A stretch of 7,066 bases of DNA from Oscillospiraceae bacterium (GCA_017405545.1 JAFRAF010000208.1:1-7066); one strand, 5' to 3'. Positions 1-5,858 are shown, counted from the first letter of the stretch. Notes: generated by a model from the letters alone, not told the origin. Numbers and translations are program-made.

Positions 1-724
1 CTCCCCTCCCAGCTGGAGCAGTACGGATGAAAACGGCCAGCCCGTACCCGTACACCTGCTGGGCACCGATGAGGGCGGCCGCGATGTGTTCACGAGGATG
101 CTGTACGGCGCACGGGTCTCTCTCGCCATAGGTATAGTGCCCACTATGGTCTCCATGATAATCGGCGCCCTGCTGGGCATGATATCCGGCTTCCTGGGCG
201 GTAAGACAGACACGGTAATAATGAGGCTGGCGGATATCATGCTGGCGTTTCCCTCGCTGCTGCTGGCAATGGTTATTATGTATACCTTAGGCGACGGCAT
301 AGTGAGCATATTCCTGGCTCTGGCCATAGTCAACTGGGCGGGGGTCGCAAGAGTCGTCCGCTCGGAGACCCTGTCGCTTAAGGAGACCGAGTATGTGGAG
401 GCGGCCCGCTCCATAGGCGTCGGTCGTTTTGTGACCATGTTCCGGCATATACTCCCCAACTGCATACCCTCCCTCATAGTTCTCTTTACGCTTAACATCC
501 CCTCAGCCATACTCGCCGAAAGCTCCCTGAGCTTCCTCGGTATAGGCATACAGCCGCCCAATGCCTCATGGGGCCTTATGGTAAATGTGGGCAAGAGCTT
601 CCTGTATACCCAGCCCTGGCTGAGCCTCTCACCCAGCGTTGCCATCATGATAGTTGTGCTGGCTTTCAACTTCCTGGGGGACGGCCTCAGAGACGTGCTG
701 GATCCACATCTGAAAAAATCTTAA
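1..724 (+). CDS. OppC/DppC-type peptide/nickel ABC transporter permease, 5' end cut by window edge
   Basis: Inner-membrane permease subunit of a peptide/nickel-type ABC importer. The frame is open from base 2 to the TAA at 722-724, giving 240 visible residues. Family members have about 280-310, so roughly the first 60, including the first membrane helix, lie outside the window. The GTG at 86 is not the start: the codons before it read HLLGTDEGGRDVF, the conserved segment that precedes the permease core in OppC/DppC proteins. Further on come several hydrophobic helices and the EAA loop that docks on the ATPases (EYVEAARSIGVGRF, around bases 390-430). The C-terminal stretch LGDGLRDVLDPH is typical of the family. 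Twelve bases separate it from the next gene, and the SD of that gene overlaps this stop codon, so the genes form one operon. The transported substrate (oligopeptide, dipeptide, nickel or other) cannot be told from this subunit. Confidence 0.93.
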   Translation, partial: SPPSWSSTDENGQPVPVHLLGTDEGGRDVFTRMLYGARVSLAIGIVPTMVSMIIGALLGMISGFLGGKTDTVIMRLADIMLAFPSLLLAMVIMYTLGDGIVSIFLALAIVNWAGVARVVRSETLSLKETEYVEAARSIGVGRFVTMFRHILPNCIPSLIVLFTLNIPSAILAESSLSFLGIGIQPPNASWGLMVNVGKSFLYTQPWLSLSPSVAIMIVVLAFNFLGDGLRDVLDPHLKKS

Positions 725-736
725 GGTGCGCATAAT

Positions 737-1720
737 ATGAATGATAATACTTTAAGGATAGAGCATCTGAAGACCTACTTCTACAACGAAGACGGTATAC
801 TCCCGGCGGTGGACGACGTATCCATAGTGATTCCGAAGGGAAAAATTATCGGCATCGTGGGCGAATCCGGCTGCGGCAAAAGCATGACCGCCAAGTCAAT
901 AATCAATCTTGTAAAGTACCCCGGCAAAATCAGCGGCGGGGAGATATGGCTGGGCGACACCGAGCTGACTAAGCTGTCTGACAAGGAGCTGCGCAAAATC
1001 AGAGGCAGCGAGATATCCATGATATTTCAGGAACCCATGACCAGTCTCAACCCGGTCGTGAAGGCCGGCAAGCAGGTACTTGAAGCTCTGATGCTGCATA
1101 AAAACATAAGCAAAAAAGACGCCAAAAAGGAAGTCCTGGAGATATTCAGGAGCGTCGGCATAAGCGAACCGGAAAAAAGATACAATCGTTATCCGCACGA
1201 ACTCTCCGGCGGTCTGAGGCAGCGCATGATGATAGCCATGGCCATGGTGTGCAGGCCAAAATTGCTCATCGCCGACGAGCCCACAACCGCCCTCGACGTG
1301 ACCATAGAGGCACAGATACTCCAGCTTATGAAGAATCTGCGGGATGAGACCGGCATGAGCATACTGATCATATCCCACAACCTGGGCGTCATCGCCGAGC
1401 TTTGCGACTATGTATATGTCATGTACGCGGGCAAGGTCGTTGAGCAGGCGGACGTGTGCACCCTCTTCAACAAGCCCGTACACCCCTATACAAAGGGCCT
1501 TATCAGCTCCATTATCCGCCTTGACAGAGAGGTGGAGCGGCTGGGCACCATCCCCGGCTTTGTACCGAATCTTATGAATCTTCCGGAGGGCTGCAGCTTC
1601 TGTCCACGCTGTGCGCTGGCTGACGACACATGCCGCTCCATGCGTCCCGATATGCTTGAGCTGGAGCCAGGCCACTGTGCCCGCTGCTTCAAAGCCGGAA
1701 ATGGAGGCAATCTGTCATGA
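737..1720 (+). CDS. DppD/OppD-type ABC transporter ATP-binding protein
   Basis: Cytoplasmic ATPase that powers the peptide/nickel-type importer whose permease lies just upstream. At 327 residues it has the usual family length. Visible motifs: Walker A GESGCGKS (42-49), Q-loop in FQEPMTSLNP (Q98), signature LSGGLRQR (156-163), Walker B LLIADE (176-181), D-loop ALD (185-187) and switch His in SHN (H214). The C-terminal oligopeptide-transporter extension starts at HPYTKGL (249-255) and carries a Cys cluster, C286-x2-C289-x2-C292-x6-C299, then C314-x2-C317. The start is ATG 737, with SD AAGGTG at 723-728 and 8 bases of spacing. The stop overlaps the next ATG (ATGA, 1717-1720), indicating translational coupling. 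The D-type versus F-type assignment rests on order and the MTSLNP form of the Q-loop. The substrate is not determinable. Confidence 0.96.
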   Translation: MNDNTLRIEHLKTYFYNEDGILPAVDDVSIVIPKGKIIGIVGESGCGKSMTAKSIINLVKYPGKISGGEIWLGDTELTKLSDKELRKIRGSEISMIFQEPMTSLNPVVKAGKQVLEALMLHKNISKKDAKKEVLEIFRSVGISEPEKRYNRYPHELSGGLRQRMMIAMAMVCRPKLLIADEPTTALDVTIEAQILQLMKNLRDETGMSILIISHNLGVIAELCDYVYVMYAGKVVEQADVCTLFNKPVHPYTKGLISSIIRLDREVERLGTIPGFVPNLMNLPEGCSFCPRCALADDTCRSMRPDMLELEPGHCARCFKAGNGGNLS

Positions 1721-2685
1721 ACAATGATAAGGTACTCATAGAGGCGAGAAAACTCTGTAAGGATTTCCCATTGAGAGGCAAAAAAGCGGTCCACGCCGTA
1801 AACAACGTGGACCTGAAAATATATGAGGGCGAGACACTTGCCCTTGTGGGAGAATCCGGCTGCGGAAAATCCACCCTGGGCAGAGTGCTAATGCAGCTTA
1901 AAAAGCCCAGCTCGGGACAGGTGTTTTTCAAGGGGCAGGAGATCTCCGCCATGAAATCGAAGGAGTTCTGTCCCTACCGCAGACCGCTGCAGCTTATTTT
2001 CCAGGACCCCTATGCCTCTCTTGACCCGCGCATGACCGTCCGGGACATAATTGCCGAGCCGCTGAAGACCTACCGTGTTTGCTCGTCCAAGCAGGAGCTC
2101 ACGGACACAGTTGTCAAGCTCATGAGCAACGTGGGCATACCCGCCGATTCGCTCTATCGCTATCCCCACCAGTTTTCCGGCGGACAGCGCCAGCGCATAG
2201 GCATAGCAAGGGCGATAGCGCTCAACCCCTCCCTCGTCATATGTGATGAGCCGGTCTCGGCCCTTGATGTATCCGTTCAGAACCAGGTGCTTAACCTTCT
2301 TAAAAGCCTGCAGAAGGGCTTCGGCCTCACCTATCTGTTCATAAGCCACGATCTGTCTGTGGTGCGATTCATATCAGACCGGGTATGCGTCATGTTTTTG
2401 GGGAACCTGTGTGAGATAGCCCCGGCTTCGGAGCTGTATTCAAAGCCGCTGCACCCATACACGGGCTTTTTGCTCGACGCCATACCCAAGGCCGATCCCT
2501 CACAGAGAAACAGGGAGAAGCGCCTGCTCTCAGGCGAGCTTCCCAGCATGATAGATCCCCCCTCCGGCTGCTGTTTCCACACGCGCTGTCCCTACGCGAC
2601 GGACAGGTGCAGACAGGAGCGGCCGCAGATGCGCTGCATCGGCTCGAGGCAGGTCGCCTGCCACTGCGCTGAGAACTTTGCTTAA
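1717..2685 (+). CDS. DppF/OppF-type ABC transporter ATP-binding protein
   Basis: Second ATPase of the same importer, expected to pair with the preceding ATPase under the two permeases. It has 322 residues, close to the family norm. Motifs: Walker A GESGCGKS (45-52), Q-loop FQDPYASLDPR (Q96), the F-type form that separates it from its D-type partner, signature FSGGQRQR (153-160), Walker B LVICDE (173-178), D-loop ALD (182-184) and switch His in SHD (H211). The C-terminal extension (HPYTGFLL, 246-253) ends in a Cys-rich tail with C285, C286, C291, C298, C307, C315 and C317. ATG 1717 overlaps the upstream stop by four bases and has SD GGAGG at 1703-1707, 9 bases away. It is the last gene of the operon: the stop at 2683-2685 runs directly into a terminator hairpin. 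Confidence 0.96.
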   Translation: MNNDKVLIEARKLCKDFPLRGKKAVHAVNNVDLKIYEGETLALVGESGCGKSTLGRVLMQLKKPSSGQVFFKGQEISAMKSKEFCPYRRPLQLIFQDPYASLDPRMTVRDIIAEPLKTYRVCSSKQELTDTVVKLMSNVGIPADSLYRYPHQFSGGQRQRIGIARAIALNPSLVICDEPVSALDVSVQNQVLNLLKSLQKGFGLTYLFISHDLSVVRFISDRVCVMFLGNLCEIAPASELYSKPLHPYTGFLLDAIPKADPSQRNREKRLLSGELPSMIDPPSGCCFHTRCPYATDRCRQERPQMRCIGSRQVACHCAENFA

Positions 2686-2686
2686 A

Positions 2687-2717
2687 AAAGGGCTGTCTCG
2701 ACTTGAGACAGCCCTTT
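2687..2717. terminator. Bidirectional rho-independent terminator between converging genes
   Basis: Perfect 13-bp stem: AAAGGGCTGTCTC (2687-2699) pairs with GAGACAGCCCTTT (2705-2717) around a 5-base loop. It begins right after the stop of the plus-strand ATPase gene. Read on the minus strand the hairpin is followed by a run of six T (complement of A2684-2689), the classic terminator form for the minus-strand Sel1 gene ending at 2746. On the plus strand the hairpin ends in only TTT before CAC, so termination of the transporter operon may be less efficient. Confidence 0.88.
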
Positions 2718-2722
2718 CACTG

Positions 2723-2748
2723 TATTATCCTTCTATATTATCCTTCTA
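2723..2748. repeat. Perfect 13-bp tandem duplication at the 3' end of the Sel1-repeat gene
   Basis: TATTATCCTTCTA occurs at 2723-2735 and again, with no gap, at 2736-2748. The last three bases of the second copy (CTA, 2746-2748) are the complement of the TAG stop of the minus-strand gene, so that stop triplet is also duplicated 13 bases further on. This looks like a replication-slippage duplication between the stop codon and the terminator. Confidence 0.85.
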
Positions 2749-3921
2749 TTCTTTTATGCCGAGCTTTTTCAGTCTCTTTACAGCTATCTCCGAGCCAAGG
2801 GACTTTGCTATTGTATTGTACTCGATGGCTCTCTTTTTCGCCTCGTGATAGCGTTTTTTATTGCGGTTCATAAGACTCAGCTTCTCCTGGCGGTAATACA
2901 TAAGATATATGCCGCCCAGCTTGTCGCAGAGCTTGCATTTGCAGTAGGGGTCAAGCTTTTCATCCTTAAGGGCCTTCAGACAGACACGCTCGGTCTCAAT
3001 ATAATTGTCAAGGCAGAAATAGAGCTCTGACAGCAGAACGCTTCTTGTGCTGTTTACCATATCCTCAGCCTGTTCTTCAACGGTGTCAATGCATTCCTGC
3101 AGGGCTTCCCTCTCATGATCCCTGTCCAGCATGGTCAGCAGATTCATCGCGCCGTAGGGATTCCCGGCCTTCTGGCTTTTCTGGAACCATTTCCTGGCCT
3201 CTTCCATATTTTTATTGAGTCTGAAATACACGCCGTATTGGTTCATCGCCTGGGCGTCGCCGGTCTGTGCCGCCTGTCTGAGCAGTTTTTCGCCCTTCTC
3301 AGCATCGGCAGGCAGGAGTTCTCCCACACCCGCCAGATAAAGCTGGGCCAGATCGCCCATGGCACTGACGCTTCCCGCGTCTGAGGCCGCTTTCAGATAC
3401 TGTATGCCCAGTGATTCATTGTGCTCTATGCCGTAGCGGCCCAGAAGAAGGCCGGAGCCCATTATATACAGGCAGTTGACAAAGATCTTGTCCAGATCGG
3501 TCTGCCTGTCCTCCGGCGGAATGTTTTTAAGGCGTCTCTGGAAGGGTTTAAGCTTTGTGGCGTGCTCTATACAGTCCAGCCCGACGCCCATATCCTCGTG
3601 CAGTCTGTCCTTGCGGCCTGCACAAAACAGTTCTCCGATAACCATAAGAGCGTCCATATCCTCGGTGGACGCGGCCTCCTCAACCATTTTAAAGCCCTTG
3701 TCAAAATCCGGTTCAAGACCGTATTTACCGTCAATGTAGGCAAGTCCAAGCAGGGCTTTCGCTTTTGCCATACCGCCGTCAGCGGCTTTCTGCAGATTGC
3801 CGACTCCCTCCTGGGCACGGCCGCTTTTGAGCTGCTTCATGGCGTTGTTATAGAGTTCATCGGTGTTTACACCCGTTCCGGCAGCCACCTTCGCGTCATC
3901 ATTGTTCGCTGGAATCGACAT
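2746..3921 (-). CDS. Sel1/TPR-like repeat protein, function unknown
   Basis: Alpha-helical repeat protein of 391 residues, probably a cytoplasmic protein-interaction scaffold; no partner or pathway can be named. It has no signal peptide and no membrane segment. Sel1-like units can be recognised, numbering from the chosen start, at about 51-88 (ALLGLAYIDG...GFKMVEEAA), 89-124, 147-184 (MGSGLLLGRYG...YLKAASDAG), 185-222 (LAQLYLAGVG...LLRQAAQTGD) and 223-255 (YGVYFRLNKN...KWFQKSQKAGN). The last third is a less regular helical region with a CxCxxC motif (C327, C329, C332) and a very basic C-terminus. The start is set at 3921 because the only good SD, GGAGG at 3931-3935, lies 9 bases upstream of it. 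An in-frame ATG at 3928-3930 abuts that SD with no spacing and is unlikely to be used. It is transcribed alone from a consensus promoter and ends at the shared terminator. Confidence 0.88.
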   Translation of the reverse strand: MSIPANNDDAKVAAGTGVNTDELYNNAMKQLKSGRAQEGVGNLQKAADGGMAKAKALLGLAYIDGKYGLEPDFDKGFKMVEEAASTEDMDALMVIGELFCAGRKDRLHEDMGVGLDCIEHATKLKPFQRRLKNIPPEDRQTDLDKIFVNCLYIMGSGLLLGRYGIEHNESLGIQYLKAASDAGSVSAMGDLAQLYLAGVGELLPADAEKGEKLLRQAAQTGDAQAMNQYGVYFRLNKNMEEARKWFQKSQKAGNPYGAMNLLTMLDRDHEREALQECIDTVEEQAEDMVNSTRSVLLSELYFCLDNYIETERVCLKALKDEKLDPYCKCKLCDKLGGIYLMYYRQEKLSLMNRNKKRYHEAKKRAIEYNTIAKSLGSEIAVKRLKKLGIKE

Positions 3922-3930
3922 ACAGGGCAT

Positions 3931-3935
3931 CCTCC
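3931..3935 (-). promoter_or_regulatory. Shine-Dalgarno site that decides the Sel1-repeat gene start
   Basis: GGAGG on the minus strand touches the ATG at 3928-3930 directly (spacing 0) but lies 9 bases before the in-frame ATG at 3919-3921. Normal spacing therefore selects the second ATG, giving a protein beginning MSIPANN, three residues shorter than the longest frame. Confidence 0.75.
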
Positions 3936-3996
3936 GCTTAGTGTTGTATTGAGCATATTCGGACGGGATGACGCTGCACCCTGTCCACTCAAATAC

Positions 3997-4025
3997 ATTA
4001 TATAGATTCCGTCAGAGCATGTCAA
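3997..4025 (-). promoter_or_regulatory. Perfect consensus sigma-70/sigma-A promoter of the Sel1-repeat gene
   Basis: On the minus strand, -35 TTGACA (plus 4020-4025) and -10 TATAAT (plus 3997-4002) are separated by exactly 17 bp (4003-4019), matching both consensus hexamers at 12 of 12 positions. Transcription should start near 3990, leaving a leader of about 69 bases. A small inverted repeat, CAACA-GCC-TGTTG (4023-4035), overlaps the -35 box and could be an operator, though five-base arms are weak evidence. The promoter lies downstream of the ECF gene, so the Sel1 gene need not depend on read-through from it. Confidence 0.85.
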
Positions 4026-4100
4026 CAGCCTGTTGCAGTGCCCTTTTCGCTGACAATACAGGTCCTCCTCATAGCGCTTTCGGAACCCGCCGCTAACCTG

Positions 4101-4622
4101 CTATTTGTTATTGAATATCTCGTAGTGTCGCCTGAGGCCGCAGGGGAAACAGAGTATCATACCGACCGCTGCACCCACGACCGCCTGTAGTATCTGGTAT
4201 GGCAGTTTGAGCACCGCGTACTCGGGCGTACCGTAAATATACGCCCTGCCCAGGGTGTAGCCGACGACCATTATCACCGCGCCCAGCAGTACGCCGACGG
4301 CGGCCATCACAGCCGGGTGCTTCCCTTTCCCGCTGCGGACGCAGAGGGAGATAACCACGGCCTGGAGCCCGTGGGTCACCAGAGACACAAACATGGGTGT
4401 GGGATAGAAAAACAGATCTCCCAGGAAGGCCCCTATGCCGCCCACGGCGAAGGCATAGGCCGGCGGCAGCAGGATAGCCGCAGTGCATATGATTATGTCG
4501 TTTAAGTAGAGGTGCCCTCCAGGCACGGGAATACTGAATGAGCTCAAAACGATATTCATTGCCATGAATATCGCTGACAGCACCATGAGTCTCAGTTTAT
4601 TATCGTTTTTTGCACTGTTCAA
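4101..4622 (-). CDS. ECF-type transporter S component (vitamin/cofactor uptake), substrate unresolved
   Basis: Small integral membrane substrate-binding subunit of an energy-coupling factor importer. It would work with the shared EcfA/EcfA'/EcfT module, which is not in this window. It has 173 residues and about six hydrophobic helices (roughly 11-29, 38-53, 54-70, 78-95, 104-122, 139-160), the usual S-component size. Helix 1 has an AxxxA motif (A17, A21) like that used by S components to contact EcfT. The pattern IPVPGGHLYLND...AILLPPAYAFAVGGIGAFLGDL resembles the S-component group that includes riboflavin-, HMP- and pyridoxine-type carriers. The start is a TTG (4620-4622): SD AAGGTGAT (4628-4635) sits 5 bases upstream and no ATG is as well placed. 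It is divergent from a MocR regulator, which suggests a B6-related substrate, but this is inference. A queuosine-precursor or thiamin-precursor carrier is also possible. Confidence 0.85.
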   Translation of the reverse strand: MNSAKNDNKLRLMVLSAIFMAMNIVLSSFSIPVPGGHLYLNDIIICTAAILLPPAYAFAVGGIGAFLGDLFFYPTPMFVSLVTHGLQAVVISLCVRSGKGKHPAVMAAVGVLLGAVIMVVGYTLGRAYIYGTPEYAVLKLPYQILQAVVGAAVGMILCFPCGLRRHYEIFNNK

Positions 4623-4650
4623 CTGATATCACCTTTTTCCTTTTAATGCC

Positions 4651-4679
4651 TTGTTTTATTTCACGAAATAGATTATAAT
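4651..4679 (+). promoter_or_regulatory. Candidate promoter of the MocR-type regulator gene
   Basis: TTGTTT (4651-4656; three of six -35 positions match) lies 17 bp before a perfect -10 TATAAT (4674-4679). The start of transcription would be near 4686, giving a leader of about 45 bases. The -10 box lies inside the 20-bp palindrome, so a protein bound there would block this promoter. A competing -10, TATTAT (4715-4720), would give an almost leaderless mRNA but has no visible -35. Confidence 0.45.
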
Positions 4680-4685
4680 CTATTT
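4657..4685. promoter_or_regulatory. Two overlapping palindromes, candidate operators between ECF and MocR genes
   Basis: Positions 4666-4685 form a perfect 20-bp palindrome with half-site AAATAGATTA and TATAAT readable on both strands. An adjoining imperfect palindrome, TATTTC-AC-GAAATA (4657-4670), shares the AAATA arm. Their centres are 12 bp apart. Both lie at or upstream of the predicted transcription starts, so they would act mainly as DNA sites rather than RNA hairpins. The region is AT-rich, but a 20-bp perfect match is well beyond casual symmetry. The binding protein is unknown; the divergent regulator is the obvious candidate, although studied MocR proteins often bind direct repeats. 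Confidence 0.6.
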
Positions 4686-4699
4686 TGGTAATATTAAAA
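4672..4699 (-). promoter_or_regulatory. Candidate promoter of the ECF S-component gene
   Basis: Minus-strand -10 TATAAT (plus 4672-4677) sits 16 bp from a weak -35 TTTTAA (plus 4694-4699). Transcription would begin near 4665, giving a leader of only about 43 bases, too short for a known vitamin riboswitch. The -10 overlaps the plus-strand -10 by four bases, so the two divergent promoters would compete for polymerase or be controlled together. Confidence 0.38.
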
Positions 4700-4730
4700 T
4701 ACACAAACAAAGGATATTATTACATACCAA

Positions 4731-5825
4731 ATGCTTACTTATGATCTGACATCAAAAAGAAAGGCGCCGAAGTATCAACTGCTGTATTCTCTTATACGCG
4801 ATGATATAAAGTCAGGCGTCCTCCCTGCCGGGGTCAAGCTCCCGTCCCGCCGGGCCTTTGCGGAGCACCTGGGCGTCAGTACAGCCACAGTCGACTGCGC
4901 ATACAGGCAGCTCATTTCTGAGGGCTACGTACAGCCGCGCTCACGCAGCGGCTACTACGTCTGCAAAATGGAGCTTTTGGACATAAACCCCGTCAAAGAC
5001 AGGACTATACGGCTCAGCAGCGACCCGGAGCCGGACGCGAATGATGCTGTGGGCTTTGAATACTCGGCCTTCTCAAAGCTCATGCGCGAAGTGATAACAA
5101 AATATGACCGGGTACTGATGCAGAAATCTCCACACAACGGCTGTGCCGCGCTTCGCAACGCTATTGCCTTTCACCTTCTGCATTTCAGAGGGATGATAGC
5201 CCAGCCGGAGAACATCGTCATCGGAGCGGGGGCCGAATACCTCTACGGCATGATAGTGCAGCTTTTGGGCAGGGACAAAGTCTATGGTATTGAAAACCCG
5301 GGATATGAGAAAATCCGCGCCGTGTACGAGGCAAACGGGGCAAAGTACGAGCTTCTGGCGCTGGACGACGGAGGAATAAGCAGCTCTTCTCTGGAAAACA
5401 CACATGCTGACGTTCTCCATGTGACTCCCTTTCACAGCTTTCCAAGCGGCGTCACCGCCCCTGCGGCCAAACGCATAGAATATCTGTCCTGGGCAAGGGA
5501 GAGAGGCGCGATCATCATAGAGGACGACTTTGACTCCGAATTCGCAATAAGGGGTATGCCGCCCGAGAGTCTGTACTCCATGGATGACGGGAAAAACGTA
5601 ATCTATTTAAATACCTTTTCAAAGAGCATGTCCCCTGCCATGCGCATCGGCTATATGGTGCTTCCCCCCCATCTCATGAGAGAGTATGAGCGAAAGCTGG
5701 GCTTTTACTCCTGCACGGTGCCCACCTATGATCAGTACCTGCTGGCAGAGTATATTTCCGGCGGTTATTTTGAGCGGCATCTCAACAGGGCCAGGAAGCG
5801 TCTGAAAGCCCAGGGGCAGAAATAA
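4731..5825 (+). CDS. MocR/GntR-family PLP-dependent transcriptional regulator, C-terminally truncated
   Basis: DNA-binding regulator with a GntR winged helix fused to an aminotransferase-like (fold type I) sensor that binds pyridoxal phosphate. The winged helix covers about residues 11-78 (LPSRRAFAEHLGVSTATV, then EGYVQPRSRSGYYV). The sensor runs from about 108 and keeps EDDFDSEF (264-271), where an Asp contacts the PLP ring nitrogen, and FSKS with the Schiff-base lysine K298. Reading is continuous through LGFYSCTVPTYDQYLLAEYISGGYFERH. It then stops at residue 364, whereas relatives run to about 450-490, so the small C-terminal sensor domain is absent. Downstream is a recombinase remnant, so truncation by rearrangement is likely. 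ATG 4731 fits the family N-terminus (MLTYDL) but lacks a well-placed SD; AAAGGA (4709-4714) is 16 bases away. It is divergent from the ECF gene, consistent with control of vitamin B6 or amine metabolism; no regulatory target is proven. Confidence 0.85.
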   Translation: MLTYDLTSKRKAPKYQLLYSLIRDDIKSGVLPAGVKLPSRRAFAEHLGVSTATVDCAYRQLISEGYVQPRSRSGYYVCKMELLDINPVKDRTIRLSSDPEPDANDAVGFEYSAFSKLMREVITKYDRVLMQKSPHNGCAALRNAIAFHLLHFRGMIAQPENIVIGAGAEYLYGMIVQLLGRDKVYGIENPGYEKIRAVYEANGAKYELLALDDGGISSSSLENTHADVLHVTPFHSFPSGVTAPAAKRIEYLSWARERGAIIIEDDFDSEFAIRGMPPESLYSMDDGKNVIYLNTFSKSMSPAMRIGYMVLPPHLMREYERKLGFYSCTVPTYDQYLLAEYISGGYFERHLNRARKRLKAQGQK

Positions 5826-5858
5826 AGCTGCCAAACCAGCTCAGAATTGCTGAGACAG

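Noticed and set aside
86..88. GTG as the start of the permease gene
   Set aside because: The frame is open upstream to the window edge and encodes the conserved HLLGTDEGGRDVF segment, so 86 is an internal Val codon.
896..1675. Long minus-strand open frame (259 codons) opposite the D-type ATPase gene
   Set aside because: It is antisense to a gene with all ABC ATPase motifs, has low-complexity composition and no recognisable domain.
1888..2349. Minus-strand open frame opposite the F-type ATPase gene
   Set aside because: Antisense shadow of a well-supported gene; no SD or domain.
3928..3930. First in-frame ATG of the Sel1-repeat gene
   Set aside because: It touches the SD with zero spacing; the ATG at 3919-3921 has normal 9-base spacing.
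3421..4005. Plus-strand open frame of 194 codons
   Set aside because: Lies opposite the Sel1-repeat gene and its promoter; the minus-strand frame has repeats, SD and promoter.
4057..4100. Rho-independent terminator after the ECF gene
   Set aside because: CAGGT/ACCTG arms can pair across a long loop, but no T-run follows on the minus strand.
4623..4730. Vitamin riboswitch before the ECF gene
   Set aside because: The predicted leader is only about 43 bases, AT-rich, and shows no thiamin, FMN or preQ1 type conserved core.
5664..5670. Seven-C run in the MocR gene as a frameshift causing the early stop
   Set aside because: The protein still matches its family for about 40 residues after the run, so the frame is intact there.
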